Below are positions 45,901-56,465 of a DNA stretch of 64,000 nucleotides, in pieces. The DNA lies in contig OU015567.1 of assembly GCA_907165135.1 (NCBI GenBank), positions 5,895,001-5,959,000 on the forward strand. The letters are read 5' to 3'. The notes under the pieces were generated by a model, which saw nothing but the letters and a program-made list of their open reading frames with translations, ran no database searches and was not told the origin of the DNA. The translations under genes and the position numbers were made by a program. The DNA is from Oikopleura dioica. Taxonomy: Eukaryota > Chordata > Appendicularia > Copelata > Oikopleuridae. Each line of letters starts with the position of its first letter. Positions within the stretch are counted from its first letter, which is position 1.

Positions 45901-47819
45901 CCAACTCGAGAAGTCGAGTTAACGAATTGACACCCTTATTTTTTGCCTGCCAATATCCAGGCGCTGAAAAAGTTAAAATGAAAAGCCGCGCAGCGGCTTT
46001 TTTTATAACGAAGCTGCAAAGCGGCTTCGCCAGAATTTTAACAAGATTTAGATGACTATACTCAATATAAAATTAAATATATAAATATAGTCATTTAAAT
46101 CTTGTTGAAATTCTGGCGAAGCCGCTTCGTTTTAAAAAAAGCCGCTGCGCGGCTTTTCATTTTAACTTTTTCAGCGCCTGGATATTGGCAGGCAAAAAAT
46201 AAGGGTGTCAATTCGTTAACTCATTTTTTCCGTATTTCTCCTAAAAAAGAGTGGGATCTTATGACTTTTAGTCTGATAAAAGAACGAAACACTGTCGTCG
46301 AAATTCTCTGTATCAAATTCGGTCAAATTAGAAAACAATTAATAGAAACTAAAGAACAAGGCGAAAGTTCAGGTGTCGATTTGAATTGACGTCAGGTTAA
46401 GAACTTGATCTCCTGATCACCATCCTGTGATACTTCTTTAATTAATTTATTTTAGGATGGAGGAGCAGCGAATGGAGTCTTCAACCAGCCGCCGTTCGCA
46501 GACACTGGGATGATGCAAGCCTATGCTTTCCGGTAAGCAAATGAGATCGCACATTAAACTCATCACCGGTAATGAGGAGCCTGTTTACGGGCTACTAGTA
46601 ATTACCATGTAACGCGTCAAGTTGACAGCTGCGCCAATTAGTAGCGAAATAATAACAACGCAAAAAACATCGCCGTAAAGTCCAATAAAAACAGCCAATA
46701 CTTACCAGACAAATTTTATTTTAAAACGAGTTAAATGAGTTGTAAAATGTGCAGTTAACATCGAATTATGTCGATGTTTTACGGAGCAAATGTAAAAAAT
46801 GACAGCTTAGACGTAGCTTTTTGACTTAGTTTCGCCTCTAGGTATGGCTCTGCAGGACGATTTCCATCGAATGGACACCGGAAAAACGCTACTCGAGAAA
46901 ACACGGCGCCGTTGAAGAAATGGTTGGAGGAACACATGCGGAATCCTTACCCAACCAAGGCGGAAAAAATTACTCTTGCGATCATCTCAAGGTAAGCGGC
47001 TTACAGCGTCGTTTCCGCCGAACATTTCAATTTTAGCATGAGCCTTACCCAAGTGAGCACTTGGTTTGCTAATGCTCGTCGCCGGCTGAAAAAGGAAAAT
47101 CGAGTGACTTGGGAAACGCCACGAGAAGCTAACGGCTCTGATGAGCTAGAAGCTGAAACCGAAGAGCTAGAACGATCAAGAGGTAGGTTAAAAGGACTCC
47201 CCGTTTTTAATTATTAGGGAGTTAAAAATTGAAGTAATTTGAGATCTGACAAGCTTCTGTTAAAAGAATGGTGTACAGAAGCTTGAATAAAAGTCGACTT
47301 GAATAAACATAGCTAAAATCGGGCTCGAAAAATTACTATCCAATTTCAAATTCAGATTTTTACTGTTTTTACATCTTCAATAATCTCTGTCTAGAAACCG
47401 ACGCTCGAAACAACGATCAGACATCCTGTCCGTCGCCCCCTCGTCGAAGGTCACCAACATTCTCGTCTGCTCCTACAGCTGCGATTCCTTCTACTTTGCC
47501 CACGATTCCCACTTTACCTGGCCTTCGTCCAGGACTTCTAGGAGTAGCAGCGCCGGGCCACTTGCCATCGCTTCCGCCAGCGACCCATCTCTACCACCAG
47601 CTGTTGATGAATCAGATTCTAAGACCCGTTACAAGTCAGTTGCCCGCAGTGTCCGTGACTAGTTCCCTGGGCTCAAGTCCTCCAAAGTCAACAAACTCCG
47701 GAATCACTGACCCACCCGTCCAGCCGAGAAGGATATGGTCTGTAGCTGAAGAAATAGAACGCGCCAGAACTGAAAGTCCGGAAGAACATCCGTCCGAAGG
47801 CGAGAGCGAAAAAGCATAG
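42937..47819 (+). CDS. IRX: Iroquois (Irx) TALE homeobox transcription factor
   Basis: Five exons: 42,937-43,407, 46,456-46,532, 46,842-46,991, 47,037-47,182 and 47,395-47,819. The TALE homeodomain spans exons 3-4: [36 protein letters not shown] and [20 protein letters not shown], nearly identical to Irx helix 3, with the family continuation NRVTW. Acidic residues follow ([12 protein letters not shown]). A weak IRO-box-like segment, [13 protein letters not shown], is near the C-terminus. The first intron is about 3 kb and holds two large palindromic elements and AT-rich sequence, typical of a gene under complex developmental control. An upstream in-frame ATG at 42,865 overlaps a TATA box and is less likely. 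Confidence 0.9.
43670..43700. repeat. GCCGC hairpin module in Irx intron 1
   Basis: Near-perfect hairpin AAAAACGAGAAGCCGC followed by GCGGCTTCTCGTTTTTT, only a T between the arms. Confidence 0.6.
44936..45139. mobile_element. long palindromic element in Irx intron 1
   Basis: Arms of about 95 nt run from TTGGTCCAAGATTGTCCG to CGGGCAATTTCGGACCAA. They include GCTCTGATTGGCCACTTG on one side and its complement on the other. No coding capacity. Confidence 0.65.
45916..46222. mobile_element. 307-bp hairpin element with GCCGC core in Irx intron 1
   Basis: Arms of about 140 nt, from GAGTTAACGAATTGACACCC to GGGTGTCAATTCGTTAACTC. Inside are the AAAAGCCGCGCAGCGGC and GAAGCCGC hairpins of the GTGTAG family, but the terminal sequences are different. 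Confidence 0.7.
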
Positions 47820-48165
47820 ATGAGAAGATGAAAAACATCAGGAAAAAAGAAAGCAACCAACGAATATCCACCTGTATCAACTTGAAAGCTTCATAGACTA
47901 CTCAACTTCAACTGTAAATTAAGCTGGAAATTACTGTATTAGCATCTGTATTATATTTTATTCATTCTTATATGTTTTTAATCAAAAGTTCAAAATACAT
48001 AATAAATTCAAAACCTAAGTTCTCACGAAAGAGTTCCTCCTTTCTTTGGTTTTTGAATAAGAGGCATTTTCGGCTGTCGGCGTAGAAAGGGTAGAGAGAT
48101 TTAGCGTTTTACGAGAGAGGTTCTTATGTGTCGGCTTTTTCAGTGAAGAGGGAAAAGATTTGAAA
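47820..48165. other. intergenic Irx to small membrane protein
   Basis: AATAAA-type signals near 48,000 are plausible for Irx. No other feature was seen. Confidence 0.35.
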
Positions 48166-48518
48166 ATGGCTTATAAAAATGAAGGAAGAATTCTTGTCGA
48201 GATTTTGCTCAGGTTTGCGGTTCCTAGAGAGATTCCAAGAGAGAATTTTTATTTTCAGGGGAATAGTCCTGATTCTTGCCTTTTTATACTATCGATTTGA
48301 AGACCCGGAAGCTTGGCTTGCTCAGCGACCGGGGGACGTTCAAGGAGATACCGTCGAATACATCCCGGAAGAAGAGGAAAAAGACGAGCGATTTCGCGAT
48401 CGCCGGTAAATTCATTTTCGCGATTTTATTTTGAAAATGCGCTTTTTCTAGCATTGACCCGCTGATCCACCACGTCGACGAGACGGACTATGTTCATCAA
48501 ATGAAGCCACTTGAATGA
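48166..48518 (+). CDS. small single-pass membrane protein, unrecognised
   Basis: Three exons joined by short GT-AG introns that keep frame. The product is about 86 residues: MAYKNEGRILVEILLR, then a membrane span GIVLILAFLYYRF, then DPEAWLAQRPGDVQ and an acidic EEEEKDERF segment, ending in a His/Asp-containing tail. A TTTTTCAG acceptor-like site 24 bases upstream of the ATG could be a trans-splice site. It looks like a type II or mitochondrial small membrane protein, but I cannot assign a family. Confidence 0.55.
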
Positions 48519-49593
48519 GAAAATCTGGTTGACACCTGTTTTCGCCGTTTTTGTCCTTTTTCGAGTGATAATAAACGCTTGTGTACGATCACTACAAAGA
48601 TGTCCCCACTCCTCAAAAAAGCGTAAACAACTACTTAATGGCGACACTTTATATTTCATCTCATCGCGCTTCGGATTCGGTTTCACTGTGCGAGAATTAC
48701 ACCTCATGTGTCCTTCCACAGGAATTTGTTGCGTCGATGGTCACATTTTGTTACGCTACACTTTTGATACCATCATGACTAGGACGCGGAAAATAGCTCT
48801 TGATCTGGCAGACTGTGCGTTTCAAATTTCCTCTTTTATTTTAATTTTCATTTCAACATAAAAGAAATCAAATTTATTTTATGAAAATATCCGTACGAAA
48901 ATAAAGTCCGATTTTAAGGATCCCCCCGTCGAATTTCGAATTCGAAATTTTAAGGGTATCTATGTAAAATTACTGTTTGAGACCTAAATTTGTCGATTTT
49001 ATAGTGATAACTTAAGGGTGTCAATAAATTAACTCATTTTTGCTCTAGAACTCTTCATAAGCTACATTTTGATAATAAAATCTTTTTGACTCCTAAGGGT
49101 ATACGGGGAGAAAACGCTGTTCGAAAATTGCGACTCTTCTTTGATTTCAAACTCCCGTAAATTCATCTTCCAAACTAAGCCGTCTTATCTACACTCGTTT
49201 CCATGTGCGAGAAAAGTTAGTTATTAAGTTAGATCTAACATTTGCTGCTTATTTCTGCTCGCTGCACTAAGTCACGTGTCCAGCCGCGGCGATCACGGGA
49301 TCAGCCGCGCCGGGACGTCGTGGATGCTCTTAATTTGACATTCGCGCCCGTTACTCTTCGAATTTATACTTTTCGAATTAGAGCTTAATCGTATTGCGGA
49401 TTTCGTGCCCAAATGCTTTTTTAATGAGTGCTTGGGCACATTAATCTCCCGCGGCGAATGAGAATGTCAATCATCTGCCCGCGACAGAGAAAGGGATGAT
49501 ATCCGACCGCGCTTGGCAAATGTAATTAGATGAAGAAATCAACTCATCAAGGCCTGTTTAATTTCTTTATTAAAAACTAATCAAATCATTTAA
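48519..49593. other. intergenic region with repeat fragments
   Basis: Holds a perfect short palindrome (AATTTCGAATTCGAAATT at about 48,935) and a copy of AAGGGTGTCAATAAATTAAC (about 49,014) related to the end of the 45,916 element. No gene can be supported. Confidence 0.4.
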
Positions 49594-49741
49594 GGGGGTA
49601 GACATCGTTAAAGCCGATTTTCGACCGGGCGTTTTGTCAAATTTAACATAGTGACACCCTTATTTTTCTATTAAAATTGAGTTCAAGCCCAAATATTGAT
49701 CCTCCTACCGTTTTAAAATCTGGTTAACGATGTCTACTCCC
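49594..49741. mobile_element. 148-bp MITE flanked by TTAA
   Basis: Ends GGGGGTAGACATCGTTAA and TTAACGATGTCTACTCCC are inverted repeats, and TTAA lies directly outside each (49,590-49,593 and 49,742-49,745). TTAA duplications are typical of piggyBac-type elements. Confidence 0.65.
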
Positions 49742-49752
49742 TTAATTAACCT

Positions 49753-50839
49753 TCAGTTCTTTACATAAAACCAAAGGGCGACTCCGAATAACGTGATAAA
49801 AACCATTCCAGCGAAGATATACAGAAGCTCCTTTTCGAATGCTCCAGAATTTCGAGAAGGTTCGCTGTTGAGTAATTTTCCTCGGAAGGCTGCTCTCGTG
49901 ATACTTTCATGGAAATCGGCTTCAGTCGTTTCTTGAATATTTTCAAATTCGGTTGACGTAGTGACGGTGGAAAGTTGGCTGTCAGTGAAATCATTTTCTC
50001 CGTACATTGATGAATATTTCTCGACAAGTTGAATCATATCTCCGCCTGTTTTCAGCTACAAAATCTTTCGATTTCGACTCAATGACGTTAAATTACTGAA
50101 GCTTTCCTTCGCTGATGGATTCTTCCGAAGTCATGAAAGACAACACTGGAGGTCGTTTTGCTAGAAGAAACACGAATTGAAATTGACAAATGATTCCTTC
50201 TCACCAGATGAGTACTTGAACTTCTTCTCCCGCTGGCCTTCGCATTCGATGAAGACATCTGTTGTATGCTCTAGCAAATCGCATTCGCAAGGCCGAGCTT
50301 TTTGAGTTTCGCATTCGTCGAGGCTTTTTTCATCACCCTTGCCTAGGGTTGGCAAAAGTTGGAGAAAAGGGGGGGCGCTCCCCCTTACTGACCGCTGATT
50401 GGCCCAGAGGACACATAGGCCCCCATGCACGGACTTGCCTACCCTAGGTCCTTGCAGTCAAAATGAATTGGGTACGTTTCTTGGCTCTTTGAAAAATCAA
50501 GCTTTGTCGAGCTAAGAACCAATGCTTCGAAAAAGTTCAAGATATCATGAGGAAACAACTCGTTCCTTCGACGTCCGTTTCTCCGAAGAAATGTAGCTGC
50601 GTTCTTTCGGAAAGCCCAAGCTGCACGGAGATGAGTGTGCTTTCTTCAATTTAAATATATATATATTGGAAATATGAAAATGGTAGATTTCCATCTCCTC
50701 CTTGAGCACACCACTTGTGCTACAAATATTCATCAGAAAGAGATTCTTTTGATTAATTTTTTCCTACCAGTTTCGTTTTTGAATTTTCTATCGCAGACTG
50801 GCCGTAAAACATTATCGACATAAATGTGCTCATCATCAT
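49753..50839 (-). CDS. putative secreted-type Cys protein with C-terminal membrane span (PLA2-like?), model incomplete
   Basis: The last exon ends at 49,753 and gives a Thr/Glu-rich stalk and a membrane span, LYIFAGMVFITLFGVALWFY. An upstream exon has FDCKDLG, then KSLDECETQKARPCECDLLE and VFIECEGQ. The CECD-x-C pattern resembles helix 3 of secreted PLA2 domains and the same part of the next gene. A candidate first exon (MMMSTFMSIMFYGQSA, signal-like) lies at about 50,839. Splice junctions between these pieces were not resolved and one pair does not keep frame with GT-AG sites. A palindromic CCTAGGGT/ACCCTAGG element lies at 50,343-50,452 between exons. Confidence 0.4.
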
Positions 50840-51145
50840 TACTCAAAATTCTATCCGGAGGAATCGTAAATCGACAGTAATGAACTCTGACCCGCCAGAA
50901 AGCCACGATTTGAATCAGAAGTAATTTCTATTTCTCTGTCTCCCAAAACAATCTGGCAAAAAATGACTAATAAAAATTTCATTTTTTTGATTATTTCTTC
51001 TCTTTTGGCAACTTTGATTCTTGGGAGATCGGAAGAACAGGGCTGCTGCTGATAAAAATGCTGATAAAGAAGAACAGCTCTGGGGCTTGATTTTCAGTAT
51101 ATTTCTTTATTTTTCAGAAATGTATGTACAGTCGCGTTTTCATCT
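50840..51145. other. intergenic gap between the two PLA2-like genes
   Basis: 306 bp with no coding feature recognised. Confidence 0.35.
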
Positions 51146-52340
51146 TTACAAATTGGATTTCTTAAAAGTCGCGATATAGCTGTGAGGATCCCCGGGAATA
51201 GATTCGACGACTACTCCTTCGCGATCTTCGCAAGTTCCAGCGCCGAAGATCTCGTAAGTAGTGACGTTGTTCAAGTTGGAGTCGATTCTTGTTATTTCGC
51301 AGCACTCTTTTATGTCCTTATTGTATGGCTTTCTAAATCAATTTTAGCATTTTTGCGGAAATTCGAATTTCAAACCGTTCGGGGTAGATTCCACAGCAAT
51401 GATCTCGACTGATGTCCGCCATTTTCTTGTCGCACTGGGCATTTGGCACAAATGATCCTCCGCCATTGATCGTCCTATTTTTTTCAAAAGTTATTTAAAA
51501 AGACAAACATCGGGACCTGTGCTCAGCAACCTGCGTAGAAAACCTGACTCAGGGTCTGACTCAGGTCCTGACTCAGGTTTTCTACACAGGACGAGCCCAA
51601 AACGAACTCTACCTGTACTGTTCATCAATACACCTCGATCCAAAATCCTCATGGTCATCAGCTCCCCTATCGCATTGTCGAGCTTCTTTGGCGATTTCAA
51701 TTGCAAAATGCTTATCGCACTCGCAGATGTTCGAAGCATCTTCTTTCCCGTTGTGGCCGCATTCCAGATTTCTCCGGATCTTTCCTCCTTCGTTTTCTGG
51801 CTCGGTGATGGAGAAATTGACGCTGTAGGAGATCTCGGTGTAGTTGGTGTTGTAATCGCTGTTCACGCATTTGTAGCATCTGGAATCGGTTGATTCGGGA
51901 AGAAAGATGGTGGCCTACCTGTAGAGTTCTTTGCAGTGATGATCGATTGTATCTTTAGGACGTCCTCCACCGATGACACCAGCGTCGACGCCGTCAATCC
52001 AGCAATAACAGCCGTAGGAGGTGTATTTCGCTTCGATTTCCGCGAGCATTTCGTTGAAATCATCCCGATCTCGAGGATCCTTGTTCCTCCGAAATTCTCC
52101 CTGAAACAAAATTCTTCTCTGAATCGATTAAAACCTCCTAACCTGCATGTAAAGCATCATCGCGGCTAGCGGCCTGAATCCCTTCTCTCCAACAGAAGCT
52201 TCTCTTTTGAATCTGCTTGACGATTGAGAGTGTTCACTGCTGTAAAAATCATCTATCCACTGACCGGTCAATGTTCGGGAAACGTGATTTAGGGCGAGTT
52301 TTGCTTCAGCGGCAAAAGTTGAAAGAAGAAATATTTTCAT
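51146..52340 (-). CDS. secreted PLA2-like protein lacking the catalytic His-Asp pair
   Basis: Exon 1 (52,340-52,143) encodes MKIFLLSTFAAEAKLALNHV, a signal peptide, and a helical start. Exon 2 (52,100-51,919) has the calcium-loop-like YTSYGCYCWIDGV and then DTIDHHCKELYR. Exon 3 (51,879-51,613) starts CYKCVNSD and has NICECDKHFAIEIAKEARQC, the third helix. Later exons add RDHCCGIYPE, KECCEI and a tail to 51,146. Aligned on the Cys pattern, PLA2s have D-x-C-C-x-x-H-D-x-C-Y; here it reads D-H-H-C-K-E-L-Y-R-C-Y. So the catalytic His is Leu and the calcium-binding Asp is Tyr. An enzymatically dead PLA2 fold, as in otoconins, is the likely reading. The last junction (51,36x) fits a GA-AG intron. 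Confidence 0.72.
51520..51598. mobile_element. short MITE copy in an intron of the PLA2-like gene
   Basis: Contains both ends (AACCTGCGTAGAAAACCTGA and ACTCAGGTTTTCTACACAGG) around three direct copies of CTGACTCAGG. It lies inside an intron whose own splice sites are outside the element. Confidence 0.7.
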
Positions 52341-52714
52341 CTAAAAAGATATTTTAAAAATTGAAAAAATCAATCAGCAAAAGATTTTTAAAAATCGAGG
52401 AGCCGCAAGCGGCTTTTCTCGATTTTTCGATTTTTTAGTCGAAAAAAAATCTCTTACCATTTCAAAAACGCTCAGAAAAGCAAGAAAGAGATATGGAAAA
52501 CTTGTATTTTTCACGTTTTAAAAAGAGAGTTTGATAAGCGCCCACTGGCGGAGTTTACGTCGTAAATGGATCCTAATAATGCTTCGATTTCAACGTCTAA
52601 GTAATTTTAAGCGATCCCTCGGAATAGCTTTACACATGGCGCTTAGTGTCAAATTTTTGAACATGCAAATTGAAATCAACAAAATCATGTCAGGTCGTTT
52701 TTATTTACAATTTT
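52341..52714. other. intergenic between PLA2-like gene and LRR-Ig gene
   Basis: Includes a GCCGC hairpin module at about 52,396-52,425 (GAGGAGCCGCAAGCGGCTTT). No gene seen. Confidence 0.4.
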
Positions 52715-55700
52715 TTACAGAAGAAAAATTACAAAAAGAACCAAAATGGCAGCTTGAAGTGGAGATGCGCTTGCCGTCTTTACTTCCAAAGCCCGAGGAG
52801 TTTCTTCTTCTTCCGAATATTCTTGATTGAAAATAATCGTCATTCAAAACAATAAAGAGAAAAATACCTGGGTAACCATCCATGATTATTTTAATCGACT
52901 CCTCTTTTTCTGAAACACCTGAGCGGCAGTAATACGTTCCGACGGTTTCTTTTGATACGTCGAATTCGAAGATATTCTTTTCTTTGATTTTGCTATTTAC
53001 GCCAGATAAAGTAACTTCAAAAAACATTAGAAACAGGTACTTTTGCTCGAAAAAAGACTGAGAAGAATCTTTACCTGGCGAATTAAGAGTACTGTAACAA
53101 ACAAGTCTGACTGTATCATCTTCTTGGCGAACAGAGTGGCCCTGAAAACTCCTTTCAACTGATTTTAGGCCTTCTTTTCAAACCTTATTTGACAAGAAAA
53201 GATGTTCTTCGCATTTCTTTTCTTCCCGATTTTTAGCTTGTTTGAAGTATTCAACGAGGTACTGGTTTGAGGCGCGGCATTTGGCGGTTGTTTTGAGATT
53301 AAGGGCTTCAATCCATTCCAGAGCGCAGGTGCAGTAGAACTCGTTCTGAAAATAATTGTTAGAAGTAGGAGAAGCCGGGCTCGGCAAAACCTGTGTTGAA
53401 AACCTGAGTCAGGGTCTGAAAAATTTTAATGAAAAGCCGCGTAGCGGCTTTTTTTTTAACGAAGCCGCGAAAGAGCTTTGACTAAATTAGGAACAAGATT
53501 ATACAGTAATGTCATTACAGTAATATAATTACACATACAGTAATGAAATTACTGAATAATTTTCCTAATTTTGGCAAAGCCGCTTCGCGGCTTCGTTTCA
53601 AAACAGCCGCTACGCGGCTATTCAGTAAAGTTTTTCAGACCCTGACTCAGATTTCAGCACAGGTTGCCGAGGCCAGGGGGAGTTGTATTATTCTTACGCT
53701 GTCGATGTTCAAAGTATGAATTGTCGGCAGATTCAAGTTTCCCAGCGAAATCAAGCCTGTTCTTCGCAGTGAAAGAATTCGAAGCTCTGGAGTATTTTCG
53801 AACGCGTTCTTCAATTATTCAAAAACGAAGAAGAGGAGAAAAAAAACCTGGTGGAAAAATGAAAGAGTTGGTGAATCGGAAATGGAGACTTCGGTAAGTT
53901 TCGGGAGATTTCTGAAAGCGGCTTCTTCGACAAACTCTAGCCAGGGCATTTCGTCGGCGATGATTGTGTTGAGTTCTGGGAGATCGTGGAAGTCGTTGAA
54001 TTTGAAGTATTGGATCGGGTTCTTTGTCAGCCGAATTTCACGAATGGACTTGAGTTTGGAGAAATCCGGGACGTCGACTAAATTGTTGGCGTCGAGCCAA
54101 AGAAACTCTAGTTTTTGGTGAAAAATTTTGGCTGTTTCAAGTGTCTAAATTTGCCGTCTAAAGAGCCCGTTTTCCAGACATGTTCGAATATGGTAATTTT
54201 ACAACAATTTTCACGTGGAAAAAGAGAGAGACAAGCTAACATTTTCCAGCCGTGCCTAACAACGATGAGCTGGATGTTAATGAAGCCGGAAAATCGTCTA
54301 GATCACAATTTCCGACGTTCAGCGTTTTTAAATTTTCCATCGGGGAAAATAATTTGTATTCGATGATCTTCGAGGATGGTTCAATATTCAGGGAAATTTT
54401 TGTAGTCAAATTTGGTAGTGAAAAATTTTATAAACGCGAAGAATCTTTATTCTTTTAGTTGCCGCTTTGGCCATCCTGTTCCTGTAGCGGGTTATTCGCA
54501 AGAGACAGAAGCTCCAGATTCTCCAGCGATTGAAACACCTTGACCGGGATTCTGGCCAACTCGTTGCCAGAGAGATCCAAGTAGCGGAGCTTCTCCAAGT
54601 CGTCGAACGCCGTTTCGGATATTTCAGTCAGCCCGGCCTCGATGATTGACAAGTCCTCGAGATTGACGAAGTCGTCGAAGTCTTCATTGTCGATCGATGG
54701 GTACTCGCTTTCCTGAATTCTGAGGTTCCGAATCATGTTTCGGTAGAGGTTCATTTTTCCGAGATCGAGGTTGCTTTGACGAGCAATGAGTACATTCATG
54801 TCACTGTATCCTGGTTATTTTACGTCAATAGTATCATTCAATGTCATCATTATATAACATTCTGTCTAGGAGTAGGTCAAGCTTTGTAGGTGTCAACCAG
54901 TGCCTTGGAAGCGGGACATTATCGAGATGCGCGCCAGCACACGTGACAATTTTCCGCGAGCTGACGGTATTAATTGTGCATATACAACCTTCCGGGCAAC
55001 TTTTCGTCTCCCACTCGTAGGAAACCCCACCATATCTGCTCGATCGATCGAGCTCTTCGCTGAGGATGTCTTCGTAGGAATCGCTGTAGGAATCGCTGTT
55101 GCTGTCGTAGCTAAAGTCGATCGAGTCGAGGGTGAACTCGAGATGTTCGGAAGAAAACGGTGTTGGCTCAGCGACGCGCACTTGAAAAGAATCCCGGATG
55201 AGATCGTATTGGTTTGCCGCCTGACAGGTGTACTTTCCAGCGTGCTGCTTTTTGGCGTTTTTGATGCGCAGTTCGCCTCTTTCAAAGAGGGGTATCGAAT
55301 GATTTAAAAGGGAATACCTATTATGGTAACCACAAAAAAGGAAGAAAGTGCCCCATTCCTTGATCCAACAACATTCTCATCTTGGTCGAGTAAACGAACC
55401 GTTACAGTCGGTTCTCCCATGGCGAGACATCGGATCGCGAACTCATCTCCTTCTTCGACAGCAACATCGTCGGAAGGAATGAGAATCGGCCCACAGATGT
55501 TTCCAGCTTTTCTTGCTTTCCGCAAACATCTCTCCGTCTCTTCGGAAATGTCAAAGACGAACTTAGAGTCCAGCATCCACGTGTTCAGGCAAGAGCAGCT
55601 TAGCTCCACTCCGTCAAAGAGAATCGATCTCAAACTGGGCGAATAAGTCGTCAAATGCTGACTCAAAGCCTGCAATTTCGTGAACGAAAAGTCTATTTCT

Positions 55701-56465
55701 TTCAAACTTGCAGTGGTGTCATCAATTTTTCACTCTCAAATCGGAATCTGGGCTTAGCAACATCTGTCCAAAACCTGACTCAGGGCGTAAAAAACTTCGA
55801 ATGAAAAGCCGCGTAGCCGCTTTTTTTAATTTGAGCCGCGAAACGGCTTCGCCAGATTAAAAAATAGACACAGATGGTAATTTTGGCCGAGCCGCCTTGC
55901 GGCTAAGTTTTCAAGAAAGCCGCTAAATGCGGCTTTTCATTCAAGTGCTTTTACTCCCTGAGTCAGGATTTGGACACAGGTTGCTGAGTCCAGATCGGAA
56001 TTTTTCAGAATGTTGAACCACTTTCCTGTAAGAATCGTAAACCGATCGATGACCAAACCATTGCAACCGACTACAATCGGCAAAAGACAGTCTCTCCAAC
56101 GAAGGAAGCGAGAAAAAAGCAAAATCTCCAACAGATTTGAGCCGCTCATTGAAGCTAAAATCCACTTCTTTCAAAAACGGCATGTCGCGAAAATCATCAG
56201 AAATGATCTCCATCGTATTATTTCTGAGAACAAGCCTCTCTAGTTTGAAAAACTGCGAGACTCCGTTCAGCGAGGAAATGAAGTTGTTGGAGAGGTTGAG
56301 CTCCGTGACGTCATTGGCGATCTCGGAAAGCTCGGAAAGGTCGGTGATCTCTTGATCGATGCAGAGAGCTTCGAGTCCTCCATTTTCAAGTTCTCTGCAG
56401 TCGCAAATTGAAGGGCAAAGTTGAAATTCAGCACGAGCAAACGAGTGCGAAACCAGAAGGGTCAT
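52715..56465 (-). CDS. tandem LRR-Ig surface protein (LRR-Ig-LRR-Ig) with C-terminal hydrophobic anchor
   Basis: ATG at 56,465 starts a signal peptide (MTLLVSHSFARAEFQLC) and an LRR N-cap CPSICDCRELENGGLEALC. Leucine-rich repeats follow (VTELNLSNNFISSL, LERLVLRNNTMEIISDDF). Then comes an LRR C-cap (ELSCSCLNTWMLDSKFVFDI) and a first Ig domain (DEFAIRCLAMGEPTVTVRLL to AGKYTCQAANQYD). A second LRR N-cap (SCPEGCICTINTVSSRKIVT), repeats (LRYLDLSGNELARIPVKVF), a second C-cap (NEFYCTCALEWIEALNLKTT) and a second Ig end (ETVGTYYCRSGVSEKEE) follow. The last exon ends with a hydrophobic tail, SPLQAAILVLFVIFLL, and stops at once, as GPI-signal or membrane-anchor ends do. Family: LRR-Ig adhesion/receptor proteins. 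Two introns contain MITE copies. Some junctions were not resolved. Confidence 0.75.
53377..53673. mobile_element. MITE copy in an intron of the LRR-Ig gene
   Basis: Ends GGGCTCGGCAAAACCTGTGT and CACAGGTTGCCGAGGCC. Inside are AAAAGCCGCGTAGCGGC and AAGCCGCTTCGCGGCTTC hairpins plus a central ACAGTAATG palindrome. The intron's own GTAAGA donor and TTATTTTCAG acceptor lie outside it. Confidence 0.75.
55750..55991. mobile_element. MITE copy in another intron of the LRR-Ig gene
   Basis: Ends GGGCTTAGCAACATCTGTCC and GGACACAGGTTGCTGAGTCC with GCCGC hairpins between. The exon borders of this intron were not pinned down; using the element's own GT and AG does not keep frame here. Confidence 0.7.

Noticed and set aside
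48581-48778. Plus-strand open frame of 65 codons with several cysteines
   Set aside because: It starts at GTG, has no signal peptide or splice context, and resembles no family I know. Probably 3' flank of the small membrane gene.
55750-55991. Second case of an intron exactly equal to a MITE, in the LRR-Ig gene
   Set aside because: Using the GT and AG of the repeat ends brings in a stop codon, so the true splice sites must be elsewhere.
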